A stretch of DNA of 61,801 nucleotides from CAZFHZ01 sp964519015 (GTDB taxonomy: Bacteria; Blakebacterota; Blakebacteria; Blakebacterales; CAYUVJ01), in assembly GCA_964519015.1 (NCBI GenBank), contig CAZFHZ010000007.1, positions 1 to 61,801 on the forward strand, read 5' to 3'. The first letter of the stretch is position 1, and every line of letters begins with the position of its first letter. The notes under the pieces were generated by a model, which made no database searches, was not told where the DNA came from, and saw nothing but the letters and a program-made list of their open reading frames with translations. A program made the position numbers and the translations under genes. Below, one piece after another: positions 6,221 to 14,353 of the stretch.

Positions 6221-8692
6221 CTATTCGGTCATGAGCGCCTTGACCGGGTCCACCCGGGTGGCCCGGCGGGCCGGCAGAGCGCAGGCCAGCAGGGCCACCA
6301 ACCCCAGGATACCGGCCACGGCGGCAAATACCCCCGGGGAGGTGGGTTCCACCCCGTAGAGTTGGGAGCGGAGCAGACCGGAGAGGGCCAGCGCCCCGCC
6401 CAGTCCGACCACCATGCCGGCCACCAGCACCCGGGCCCCCTGCCCCAGCACCATCCGGAAGAGCCGCTCGGGACCGGAGCCCAGCGCCATCCGGATCCCG
6501 ATCTCGCGGGTGCGCTGGGTCACCACGTAGGCCAGCACCCCGTAGATCCCCACCGCGGCCAGGAAGAGGGCGAGCAGGGCGAACACCCCCAGCAGCATCA
6601 TGGGAGTGCGCCGGGCCCGCAGCGAATCATCGATCCGGGCCGGCATGGTCTCCACATCGAAGAGAGGCAGGTCGGGATCGACGGTGGTGATCCGTTCCCG
6701 CACCGCGTTGGTCAGCGTGGTCGGCTCCGTACGGGTCTGCACGACCAAGGAGAGGAAGCCGGGGGCCCGCTGAGGGATATCGAAGTAGTAGGCGCCGGGA
6801 CCCTGACCGACGCTCTCGGTCAGGTCGTTGAGCCGGACGGTGCCGACCACTCCGATGATGGTCAGGTAGTCTCCCTCCTCCACCGGCATGCCGGGGACCC
6901 CCTGGTACATCCGCTTCCCCAGTGCCTCCCCGTCCGGCCAGTAGCGGTCGGCCAGCCACTCGTCGATCACGATCACCGGCTGGCTCCCGACCTGGTCACC
7001 GGGCTCGAAGGTGCGTCCCTCCCGGAGTGGGATGCCCATGGTCTCGAAGTAGTCGGCGCTGGCCGAGGTGCGGTAGGGGGCGAGAAGCGATTCGCCGGGG
7101 CGGATCTCGTAACCCTCCGGCACGATCACGCTGGAGCTGTTGTTCCCGCTGAAGGGGAGCAGGTCGGTCAGGGCGGCCCGTTCCACTCCGGGCAGGGCGC
7201 GTACCTCCTCGAGCACCCGGGTACAGAACTGCCTCCGGGTGTCGGCATCCGAGTAACGGGTCGGCGGCAGTATGAACCGGCCGGTCAGCAACCGCGCGGG
7301 TTCGAAGCCGGGTTCCACCTGGAGCACCTGGCGGAAACTCGAGAACATCAGCCCGGCACCGATGAGCAGCAGGAAGGCGACCGCCACCTGGGAGCCGACC
7401 AGCAGGCTGCGCAGCAGGACCGCTCCCCGCCCCGAGGTCCCGGTCCGCCCCTCCTGGCGGAAGACGCTGGTCAGGTCGGTCCGGAAGACCTGCAGGAGGG
7501 GGAGCAATCCGAAGAGCACCCCCACGACCAGCGCCATCATCAGGGTGAAGCCCAGGACACGGCCGTCCAGCACGATCTGGGCGCTCCGGGGCAGATCGTT
7601 CGCCCCCAGCGTCTCCATGAAACGCAGGCCGACCACGGCCAGGGCCAGACCGAGCCCGCCACCCAGCACCGCCAGCGTGACGCTCTCGGTCAGCAGCTGC
7701 CGGCTGAGGCGGAGCCGGCCGGCCCCCAGGGCGGCCCGGGTGGCCAGCTCTCGCAGCCGGGTGTTGGCCCGGGCGAGCATCAGGTTGGCGATGTTGAGCG
7801 TCCCGATCAGGAGCACGAAGAGCACCCCGGCCCAGAGCATGAAGAGCATCGGCCGGAACTCCCGGATCAGCCAGTCCTGGAGGGGATAGACCTCGGTGTG
7901 GAACCCGGCATCGGTCAGGATCTGCTTCCCGTTCGGGATGGGGGACTGCTCGGTCAGGGAAGCGTCGAGCGCGTCGATCTGGCTCTGGGCCAGAGCCACC
8001 GTGGCCCCCGGCCGCAACCGGGCCCACATCTGGTAGCTGTTGCTATGCAGGCTCTCCAGCCCCCGGTTGTCCAGGTCGATCGGGATGGGGACGTAGAAGA
8101 GGGCGTCCCGCTGCTCGAAGACCCGGAAATCCTCCGGCAGCACCCCTACGATCGTATAAGAGCGCCCATCGATCCGCATCTCGCGGCCCAGCACATCAGA
8201 AGCTCCCTGGAACCGGTCCTGCCAGCAGCCATAACCCAGGATGACCTTGAACTCGTTGCCCGGGTCCATCTCATCGTCGCTGAACTGCCGGCCCAGCACC
8301 GGCTCCACCCCCAACAGGGGCAGGAAGGAGGGGGTGACCCGCATGGTGTTGACCTGTTCGGGACTCCCCGCCTCCCCCACCGTGTGCGCCCAGCCGTGGA
8401 ACATCCCGATCGCATCGAAGGCGTCGATGCGCTCCCGGCGGAAGAAATAGTCGCCGCTGGCACTCGATGCGACCGGCGCCCCGGCGTTGGGATAGCAGTT
8501 GTGGACCTCGACCAGCCGGTCACTCGCCGCGAAGGGGAGCGGTTTGAGCAGCACCGCGTCGATGACGCTGAAGATGGTGGTGTTGGCCCCGATGCAGAGG
8601 GCCAGGGTGAGCAGGGCGGTGAGGGTGAAGCCCTTCTCCTTCCAAAGGAGCTTGAGCCCGTAGCGGATGTCCTGGAATGTCGAGGTCAACAA
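6221..8692 (-). CDS. ADOP-type ABC permease (MacB/FtsX repeats), no PadR partner
   Basis: This is an 823-residue protein of the duplicated orphan permease class. It has an N-terminal helix (F-T-L-T-A-L-L-T-L-A-L-C-I-G-A-N-T-T-I-F-S), a periplasmic MacB core domain, three helices with L-R-E-L-A-T-R-A-A-L-G-A-G, then a second helix-periplasmic-three-helix unit ending with T-R-E-I-G-I-R-M-A-L-G and R-V-D-P-V-K-A-L. Such permeases are thought to export or extract lipoprotein-like or antimicrobial substrates with an ATPase encoded elsewhere; none is encoded here. Unlike the other three copies it lacks the roughly 80-residue cytoplasmic N-terminal domain. It begins at a TTG (8690-8692), followed directly by a second TTG, with AAAGGA six bases upstream. 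It lies 142 bases after the M29 gene on the same strand. Confidence 0.92.
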   Translation of the reverse strand: MLTSTFQDIRYGLKLLWKEKGFTLTALLTLALCIGANTTIFSVIDAVLLKPLPFAASDRLVEVHNCYPNAGAPVASSASGDYFFRRERIDAFDAIGMFHGWAHTVGEAGSPEQVNTMRVTPSFLPLLGVEPVLGRQFSDDEMDPGNEFKVILGYGCWQDRFQGASDVLGREMRIDGRSYTIVGVLPEDFRVFEQRDALFYVPIPIDLDNRGLESLHSNSYQMWARLRPGATVALAQSQIDALDASLTEQSPIPNGKQILTDAGFHTEVYPLQDWLIREFRPMLFMLWAGVLFVLLIGTLNIANLMLARANTRLRELATRAALGAGRLRLSRQLLTESVTLAVLGGGLGLALAVVGLRFMETLGANDLPRSAQIVLDGRVLGFTLMMALVVGVLFGLLPLLQVFRTDLTSVFRQEGRTGTSGRGAVLLRSLLVGSQVAVAFLLLIGAGLMFSSFRQVLQVEPGFEPARLLTGRFILPPTRYSDADTRRQFCTRVLEEVRALPGVERAALTDLLPFSGNNSSSVIVPEGYEIRPGESLLAPYRTSASADYFETMGIPLREGRTFEPGDQVGSQPVIVIDEWLADRYWPDGEALGKRMYQGVPGMPVEEGDYLTIIGVVGTVRLNDLTESVGQGPGAYYFDIPQRAPGFLSLVVQTRTEPTTLTNAVRERITTVDPDLPLFDVETMPARIDDSLRARRTPMMLLGVFALLALFLAAVGIYGVLAYVVTQRTREIGIRMALGSGPERLFRMVLGQGARVLVAGMVVGLGGALALSGLLRSQLYGVEPTSPGVFAAVAGILGLVALLACALPARRATRVDPVKALMTE

Positions 8693-8834
8693 GCCGGGTC
8701 CTTTCTGCCGGGCGTCTCCGCCGGCACCCCCACCCGTTCATAGGACCGGCGCCGCAGCCGGCCCTCTTCAGAATACGATGTGTCCAGGTGATCGGTTCCT
8801 CTCACGCCGGAGCCGGAGCCGTCTCTACAGCGAT

Positions 8835-9953
8835 TCAGCCGAGCAGGTGCTCCGGGTTGAGTCCTTCCAGCTCGGGGAGGAGGAAGCGTCCGTCCCGGCG
8901 GACGGGTACATCGTCGAACCAGACCTCGCCGCCACCGTGGGCGGTGTCCATCATCAGGACCAGGTCCCAGTGGATCTGGCTCCGGTTGCCGTTGTCGGCT
9001 TCCTCGTAGGCGTTCCCGGGAGTGAAGTGGATGCTGCCGGCGATCTTCTCGTCGAAAAGGATGTCGAGCATCGGCTCGGTGACGTGCGGGTTGAACCCGA
9101 GGGCGAACTCCCCCACGTAGCGGGCCCCCTCGTCGGTGTCGAGTACACGGACCAGGTGCTGCGGATCGCTGCTGGAGGCTTCCACCACCCGCCCCCGCTG
9201 GAAGGTCAGGATCACGTCCTCGTGCACGACCCCCTGGTAGACGGTCGGGGCGTTGAAACGGACGGTCCCCTCCACACTCTCCCGCACCGGGGCGGTGAAG
9301 ACCTCGCCGTCGGGGATGTTGCGGTGCCCGTCGCAGGGGATGGCCGGGATCCCCTCGATGCTGAAGCGCAGGTCGGTGCCCGGGGCGACCAGCCGCACCC
9401 GGTCGGTCCGCTGCATGAGGTCGACCAGCGGCCCCATCGCCTCCGACATGCGGGCGTAGTCCATGGTGCAGACCCGGAAGTAGAAGTCGGTGAAAGCCTC
9501 GGTGGAACGGCGGGCGAGCTGGGCCATCGAGGCGTTGGGCCAGCGCAGCACCACCCAGCGGGTCTTCGGGACGCGGATGTCGAGATGGACGGGTTTCCAC
9601 AAACGGTCCTCGTAGAGCCGCATCCGGTCAGCAGGCACGTCGGAGAGTTCGGAGATGTTGTCGTTCCCCCGGACCCCGATGTAGGCCTGGACCTGCTCCA
9701 TCAGGGCGCGCTCACCGGCAGCGGCCAGGTCCATCTGCTCGGCAGTTGCATGGAGCAGCAGCTCGCGGGTGACCGGCTGGCTCTTGAGCAGGACCACCGG
9801 ATGGGCCCCCCGCCCGGCGGCCGCGCGGATCAGTTCGCGGGTGAAAGCGTCCGGTACATTGATGGCCTCGATCAGGACCTTCTCCCCCGTCTCCAGACCG
9901 CATGAATACTCCGTGAGGAGCTCGGCCAGCGCACGAAAGCGCGGATCGTTCAT
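8835..9953 (-). CDS. M29 family metallo-aminopeptidase
   Basis: This is a 372-residue cytosolic aminopeptidase of the AmpS/AmpT (M29) family. The N-terminal half is the Rossmann-like substrate domain; the C-terminal half carries the dinuclear metal site. The expected ligands are visible: Glu217 (I-P-D-G-E-V-F), Glu282 (G-E-F-A-L-G-F-N), His309 (G-S-I-H-F), Tyr316 (G-N-A-Y), and His328/Asp330 (I-H-W-D). It releases N-terminal amino acids from peptides. The start is ATG 9953, with GGAGGAAGATCCCTG ahead of it. The gene is divergent from threonine synthase. The full metal set suggests an active enzyme. Confidence 0.93.
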   Translation of the reverse strand: MNDPRFRALAELLTEYSCGLETGEKVLIEAINVPDAFTRELIRAAAGRGAHPVVLLKSQPVTRELLLHATAEQMDLAAAGERALMEQVQAYIGVRGNDNISELSDVPADRMRLYEDRLWKPVHLDIRVPKTRWVVLRWPNASMAQLARRSTEAFTDFYFRVCTMDYARMSEAMGPLVDLMQRTDRVRLVAPGTDLRFSIEGIPAIPCDGHRNIPDGEVFTAPVRESVEGTVRFNAPTVYQGVVHEDVILTFQRGRVVEASSSDPQHLVRVLDTDEGARYVGEFALGFNPHVTEPMLDILFDEKIAGSIHFTPGNAYEEADNGNRSQIHWDLVLMMDTAHGGGEVWFDDVPVRRDGRFLLPELEGLNPEHLLG

Positions 9954-9994
9954 CAGGGATCTTCCTCCGGCGGTTCGGGTTCCCCTCGCGGCTC

Positions 9995-10020
9995 GCGGGT
10001 CTCAACCCGCAGGGTATCAT
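9995..10020 (+). promoter_or_regulatory. small hairpin and possible -10 in the thrC/aminopeptidase divergent region
   Basis: GCGGGT (9995-10000) pairs with ACCCGC (10005-10010) across a CTCA loop. TATCAT at 10015-10020 is a plausible -10 hexamer about 50 bases before the threonine synthase start. No convincing -35 hexamer is visible, so this is only a candidate. Confidence 0.3.
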
Positions 10021-10066
10021 GCAGCCGGGCGCAGACAAACCGGGACGTCGGGACTACCATGAAGCC

Positions 10067-11584
10067 ATGCCGGGCCTGACGTACATCGATACCCGCGGCC
10101 GCGACGTTTCCCACCCCGACTTCAACGAGGTCATCCGGCGGGGGACCGCGCCCGGCGGGGGGCTCTACGTCCCGGAGCACCTGCCCCGGTTCGAGCCCGG
10201 GGAACTGCTGAAGCTGGCCCCCCTCCCCTTCCCGGAGCGGGCCGGGTTCGTGCTGGAGCGCTTCGCCACCGGTCTGCCGGCCGCCCCGCTACGGGCGGCG
10301 GTGGCCACCGCCTACGGCGCCCAGTGGGACCATCCGGCGGTCACGCCCCTGGTCGCCGGAGAGGAGGGGCTCCACCTGCTGGAGCTCTGGCACGGGCCGA
10401 CCGGCGCCTTCAAGGACGTGGCCCTCCAGCTCCTCCCTCACCTGCTCAGCGCGGCGCTGGACGCTTCGGGATCGGGTGAAGACCTGCTCATCCTGACGGC
10501 CACCTCGGGGGACACCGGCGGGGCGGCCCTGGCCGGCTTCGCCGACCACCCCCGGGTCCGGCTGGCCGTGTTCTACCCGCACGGAGGCGTCTCCGGGCTC
10601 CAGCGGCAGCAGATGGTCTCCGCGGTGGGGGAGAATGTCACGGTGGCCGGAGTGGGCGGCGACTTCGACGACTGCCAGCGGCTGGTCAAGGAGGTGTTGG
10701 CCGACGCCGGGTTCGCCGCCCGGCTGGGCGAGCAGCATGGCCTGCGCCTGAGTTCGGCCAACTCGATCAACTGGGCTCGCCTGCTCCCCCAGATCGTCTA
10801 CTACGCCGGGGCCTGGGCCGACCTGGCCGCCCGCGGGGCCCTGCCCCCCGACGGCCGGGTGGATGTCTGCGTCCCCACCGGCAACTTCGGGAACATCCTG
10901 GCCGCCTGGTACGCCCGGCGGATGGGGGTGCCGATCGGCCGCCTCCTCTGCGCCAGCAATGACAACCACGTCCTCTCCGACTTCCTGGCCACGGGAGTCT
11001 ACGACCTGCGCGACCGCACCCTCCACCCGACCCCCTCCCCGGCCATGGACATCCTGGTCTCCTCCAACCTGGAGCGGCTCCTTTTCGAACTGACCCGAGA
11101 TGGGGAACGGATGCAGGGATGGATGGAGGAACGGGCCGCGGACGGCCGTTTCACGGTGGATCCGGCCACCCTCGGCGCCCTGCAGGAGGTCTTTACCGGG
11201 GACTGGGTGAGCGCCCAGGAGTGCCTGGCCTGCATCCGGGCGGTCTGGGAGCGGCAGGGCCGGTTGCTCGATCCCCACACCGCCGTGGCCTGGCGGGCAG
11301 CCGAGCGCCACCGCGGCCGGGATCCGGTCCTGGTAGTGGGAACCGCCCACTGGGCCAAGTTTGCCCCCGACATCCTGCGGGCCCTGCGGGGTATCCCTCC
11401 GGGTGGCGACCTGCCCCCATCCGAGGAGGACCCCTTCGGTGCCCTCGCGGCCGTCCAGTCGCTGACCGGTTCTCTCCCGCTTCCCCCGGCCTTGGCCGGG
11501 CTGGCCGACCGGCCGGTCCGCTTCGAGCGGGAGATCCCTGGCACCCCCGAGGCGATCCGGGCCTTCTTGCTGGACGTCGTCTGA
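10067..11584 (+). CDS. thrC: threonine synthase
   Basis: This is a 505-residue PLP enzyme converting O-phosphohomoserine to threonine. The PLP lysine is Lys116 in H-G-P-T-G-A-F-K-D (109-117). The downstream T-A-T-S-G-D-T-G-G-A-A is the phosphate-binding loop, and the N-terminal Y-I-D-T-R-G start is typical of the long (E. coli-like) class, which also explains the length. I chose ATG 10067 because family members begin at this Met; an upstream in-frame ATG at 10019 would add only a short unrelated stretch. Its stop lies one base from the stop of the convergent M81 gene. No hom or thrB neighbour is present. Confidence 0.96.
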   Translation: MPGLTYIDTRGRDVSHPDFNEVIRRGTAPGGGLYVPEHLPRFEPGELLKLAPLPFPERAGFVLERFATGLPAAPLRAAVATAYGAQWDHPAVTPLVAGEEGLHLLELWHGPTGAFKDVALQLLPHLLSAALDASGSGEDLLILTATSGDTGGAALAGFADHPRVRLAVFYPHGGVSGLQRQQMVSAVGENVTVAGVGGDFDDCQRLVKEVLADAGFAARLGEQHGLRLSSANSINWARLLPQIVYYAGAWADLAARGALPPDGRVDVCVPTGNFGNILAAWYARRMGVPIGRLLCASNDNHVLSDFLATGVYDLRDRTLHPTPSPAMDILVSSNLERLLFELTRDGERMQGWMEERAADGRFTVDPATLGALQEVFTGDWVSAQECLACIRAVWERQGRLLDPHTAVAWRAAERHRGRDPVLVVGTAHWAKFAPDILRALRGIPPGGDLPPSEEDPFGALAAVQSLTGSLPLPPALAGLADRPVRFEREIPGTPEAIRAFLLDVV

Positions 11585-11585
11585 A

Positions 11586-13112
11586 CTACTTTCGTCCGCT
11601 CAGCGGATAGAGGTCTTTCGGTACGTTGTGGTAGTCCAACGTGGTCAGGTCGGCCGGACCCAGCCCGGGGGCGTCCACCTCGATGATGGTGCCGGCGATG
11701 CCGGTTTCGTAGTAGCCACGCCGGAAATGCACCCGGGATTTGAGCACGATGATGTCGAGGCGGTGCCAGTCGATCCCGAGGGGTGCGAATATCCCGGTGT
11801 CGGTGACCTGCTCGAGCAGCGGGGTGAGGATGATTTGGCTCTCCCCGGGCAGCCCGATCACCGCCACCTGCTCGTAGCCGTCGTAGCGTCCCAGAAAGTC
11901 GAGCGTGCCTTCGACGGTCAGGGGCTGGCCGGCGAAGCGGTCGGCCCAGCCGCCGACGGAGACCTGTACCCGCTCCCCCACCCGGCGGCCGGCCAGTTCC
12001 TTCAGCGCCAGGCTGTCGGAGATCGTGGCGATGGCGAAGCGCTGCGCCCCCTGGCGGAGCAGCTCGGCCAGGACGTGGTTGCTGTTACCGGTCCGGTCGG
12101 CGTGATCGGCCAGCACCACCGGCGTCTTCCCCGCCCGGGCGGCCTCGACGGCCTGCCGGACCCCCTCTCGCGTCTTGGGCAGGACCTTGCCGGCAAAGGC
12201 CTCCCGCACCTGCCAGATGTAGTCGGACACATCCTGGGCCACCCGATCGGCCAGTGCCTGGTCGCCGTCCGCCACCACCATGACGGTGGCCCCGGCGTCG
12301 GGCACATCGGCGTAGGCGAATCCGAAGGCCACCGAGACGTAGAGGCCGGGGGTGCGTTCCTCCCAGCGGCGGGCCCGCTCCATGATCTCCATGGCCGGGG
12401 AGACCCCGGTCCCCTGGAAGACGCTCGGGGTGATGACCTTGGGCTTGCGGGTGGCCATCACCGGCCGGTATTGGCCGCGGATGGTCCGGAGCAGGACCCG
12501 GGCGGCCCGTTCCCCCTGGAAGCCGGTGTCGTAGTGGGGGTAGCGCTTGACGATGAAGACGGCGTCGGCGGCGTCACTGAGCTCATGGTCCTCGTTGGCG
12601 TGCAGATCGAGGGTCACGAAGATGGGGACCCTTCCGACCGCCGCCCGGATGCGCCGGACCAGTTCCGCTTCCGGCTTGGGGACCCCGTCCACCGCCATGG
12701 CCCCGTGCAGGGCCAGGAAGACGCCGTCAAGCGGGAGGACGGCCCGGATGTCCTCGACCATCCCTCCGGCGTACTTCTCGAAGGCGGCCCGGGTGATCCA
12801 GCTCCCCGAGGAGCCGCCCCGCGCATCGCGCGGGGAGTAGACTCCGACCAGATCCACCCCGTCGGAGAGGCCGGCCTCCCGCACGAATCCCCCGATGTAC
12901 TCCCCCTGGGTGAGCACTTCGGCCCCCCGCATGGGAGGTCCGTAGTATTCCCAGTCGTCGATCCCGGTGGAATCGGGGCAGAAGGTGCAGGTCTCGTGGG
13001 CGAAGGTGCCCACCGCGATGCGGATCGGCCGGGTCCGGCCGCCACTGCAGGCGACCAGGCCGAGTCCGGCGGATAGAAGGACGAAGAGATAGAGCGGGCG
13101 GTTCGGACGCAT
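11586..13112 (-). CDS. M81 family metallopeptidase (MlrC-like) lipoprotein
   Basis: The protein is 508 aa from ATG 13110-13112, with AGGAG about ten bases upstream; a GTG three codons earlier sits too close to that signal. The signal peptide ends in a lipobox L-V-A-C (Cys22). The mature part is the M81/MlrC fold: an N-terminal F-A-H-E-T motif, a D-L-H-A-N-E-D metal site (V-T-L-D-L-H) and K-R-Y-P-H-Y-D-T-G carrying the next His, then the MlrC C-terminal domain (A-D-H-A-D-R-T-G-N-S-N-H). MlrC linearises peptides in microcystin breakdown; other members act on small cyclic amides or peptides. The lipid anchor places this one in the envelope. The substrate is unknown. Confidence 0.9.
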   Translation of the reverse strand: MRPNRPLYLFVLLSAGLGLVACSGGRTRPIRIAVGTFAHETCTFCPDSTGIDDWEYYGPPMRGAEVLTQGEYIGGFVREAGLSDGVDLVGVYSPRDARGGSSGSWITRAAFEKYAGGMVEDIRAVLPLDGVFLALHGAMAVDGVPKPEAELVRRIRAAVGRVPIFVTLDLHANEDHELSDAADAVFIVKRYPHYDTGFQGERAARVLLRTIRGQYRPVMATRKPKVITPSVFQGTGVSPAMEIMERARRWEERTPGLYVSVAFGFAYADVPDAGATVMVVADGDQALADRVAQDVSDYIWQVREAFAGKVLPKTREGVRQAVEAARAGKTPVVLADHADRTGNSNHVLAELLRQGAQRFAIATISDSLALKELAGRRVGERVQVSVGGWADRFAGQPLTVEGTLDFLGRYDGYEQVAVIGLPGESQIILTPLLEQVTDTGIFAPLGIDWHRLDIIVLKSRVHFRRGYYETGIAGTIIEVDAPGLGPADLTTLDYHNVPKDLYPLSGRK

Positions 13113-13216
13113 AGGGAGCACTCCTGGTGGATCGGATGGGTCACGGATTACTGTTGGTCGGGACCAATGTATGCCCGGCCCGGCGGCGGGACAATCGGGA
13201 CCCTGGACCCGGGCTC

Positions 13217-14353
13217 CTAGGCCGGCAGTTCCCCCGCGTCCGCCTCCACGAAACGGTCCTTCCAGGTCAGGAGCATCCGGGCGAAGGTACGGACCAGGTC
13301 GGGGGCGAACTTCCTGCCCGCCCCCTCCCGCATGACGGCCGCGATCTGTTCGATCGGCTGGACCGCCTCATAGGTCCGGCGGGTGCGCATGGCATCGAAG
13401 GTGTCGCAGAGCCGCACGAGCTGGCCGATCCGGTGGGGGGAGCGGGGATAGAGGAGTTCGGGATACCCGGAACCGTCCAGGTCGAGATGGTGCTCGTAGG
13501 CCGCCACCGCTGCGAAGTCGAAATTGGTTCCGGAGCGGACCAGGATCCGGGCCCCCTCGATCGGATGCCGCCGCACCAGCGTCCATTCCTCCTCGGTCAG
13601 CCGACCCGGTTTGTCCAGCAGGCCGGCCGGCAAGGTCACCTTGCCAACATCGTAGAGCAACGCAGCTTTGGCGATGTCGCGTATCTCCCCGGGAGTGAGC
13701 TCTAGCCAGAGGGCGAAGGCGCGCGCCAGGAGCGAGGTGTTCATGGAGCGCAGCGCGACATATCCGCTCCCCTCCTCCTGGGGGATCTGGGGGATCCGCA
13801 TCCCCCCTCCTTCCCCCATCGCCGCCGCCAGCATCTCCAGGACCCCGCCGGCGATCCGGCCCGAGACCCGGCCGCCCGTTTTGGCCGATTCGAAGAGGGT
13901 GGCGGCCAGCCGGCCCTCCTCCTGGAGGTCGAAGAGCCTCCCCTGGTCGAGCCCGCCCAGCATGGCCGTGGACCCGAACCGGATATGCTCGAACCGGTCG
14001 GGGTCGGGATCGGCCGCCCGTCGCTGGGAAGTGAGACGGGCGTTGAGATCCTCCAGGAAGAGCGCCATCTCCTCCGGTTCGACGCCGGTCTTCAGCTCGA
14101 GCCGCTCGATCCCCCCCTTGATCAGCCGGGTCGCCAACGACCATCCACGCATCTCCCTCAGGGATTCGGCTCCGAAGACCACGTTGTCCGGCAGTAGAGT
14201 GTAGGTGGCCGTCACCTGCTCCTCCAGGATGGACGCGAGTGCTTCCATGACCTCCTCGAGGGCTCCCTGGCGGGCCGGGTGGGACGGGGCGTACAGCCCG
14301 ATGGCCGAGAGCGCCTGGGCCAGGGCATGGAGGAAGCGGACAGCCGGGTTCAT
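13217..14353 (-). CDS. degenerate HD-GYP domain protein
   Basis: This is a 378-residue cytosolic protein and the last gene of a three-gene overlapping operon; its ATG (14351-14353) overlaps the HEAT gene stop. Residues 1-105 form an N-terminal domain homologous to that of the HEAT protein encoded upstream (G-L-Y-x-x-x-H-P-A-R, then V-V-F-G, then I-x-R-L-E-L-K-T-G-V). Residues 200-365 are HD-GYP-like. The second signature is intact (E-H-H-L-D-L-D-G-S-G-Y-P, 287-298), as are R-R-H-P (261-264) and D-T-F-D-A. However, the HD pair is Y-D-V-G-K (Tyr234-Asp235), and the expected first metal His is replaced in N-T-S-L-L-A (205-210). Hydrolysis of cyclic-di-GMP is therefore doubtful; a binding or scaffold role is likelier. 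Confidence 0.88.
   Translation of the reverse strand: MNPAVRFLHALAQALSAIGLYAPSHPARQGALEEVMEALASILEEQVTATYTLLPDNVVFGAESLREMRGWSLATRLIKGGIERLELKTGVEPEEMALFLEDLNARLTSQRRAADPDPDRFEHIRFGSTAMLGGLDQGRLFDLQEEGRLAATLFESAKTGGRVSGRIAGGVLEMLAAAMGEGGGMRIPQIPQEEGSGYVALRSMNTSLLARAFALWLELTPGEIRDIAKAALLYDVGKVTLPAGLLDKPGRLTEEEWTLVRRHPIEGARILVRSGTNFDFAAVAAYEHHLDLDGSGYPELLYPRSPHRIGQLVRLCDTFDAMRTRRTYEAVQPIEQIAAVMREGAGRKFAPDLVRTFARMLLTWKDRFVEADAGELPA

Noticed and set aside
6362..8743. Plus-strand 793-codon open frame, rich in His, Gln, Gly and Pro
   Set aside because: It is antisense to the ADOP permease, whose domains are clear. Long antisense frames are common in GC-rich DNA, and the composition is not protein-like.
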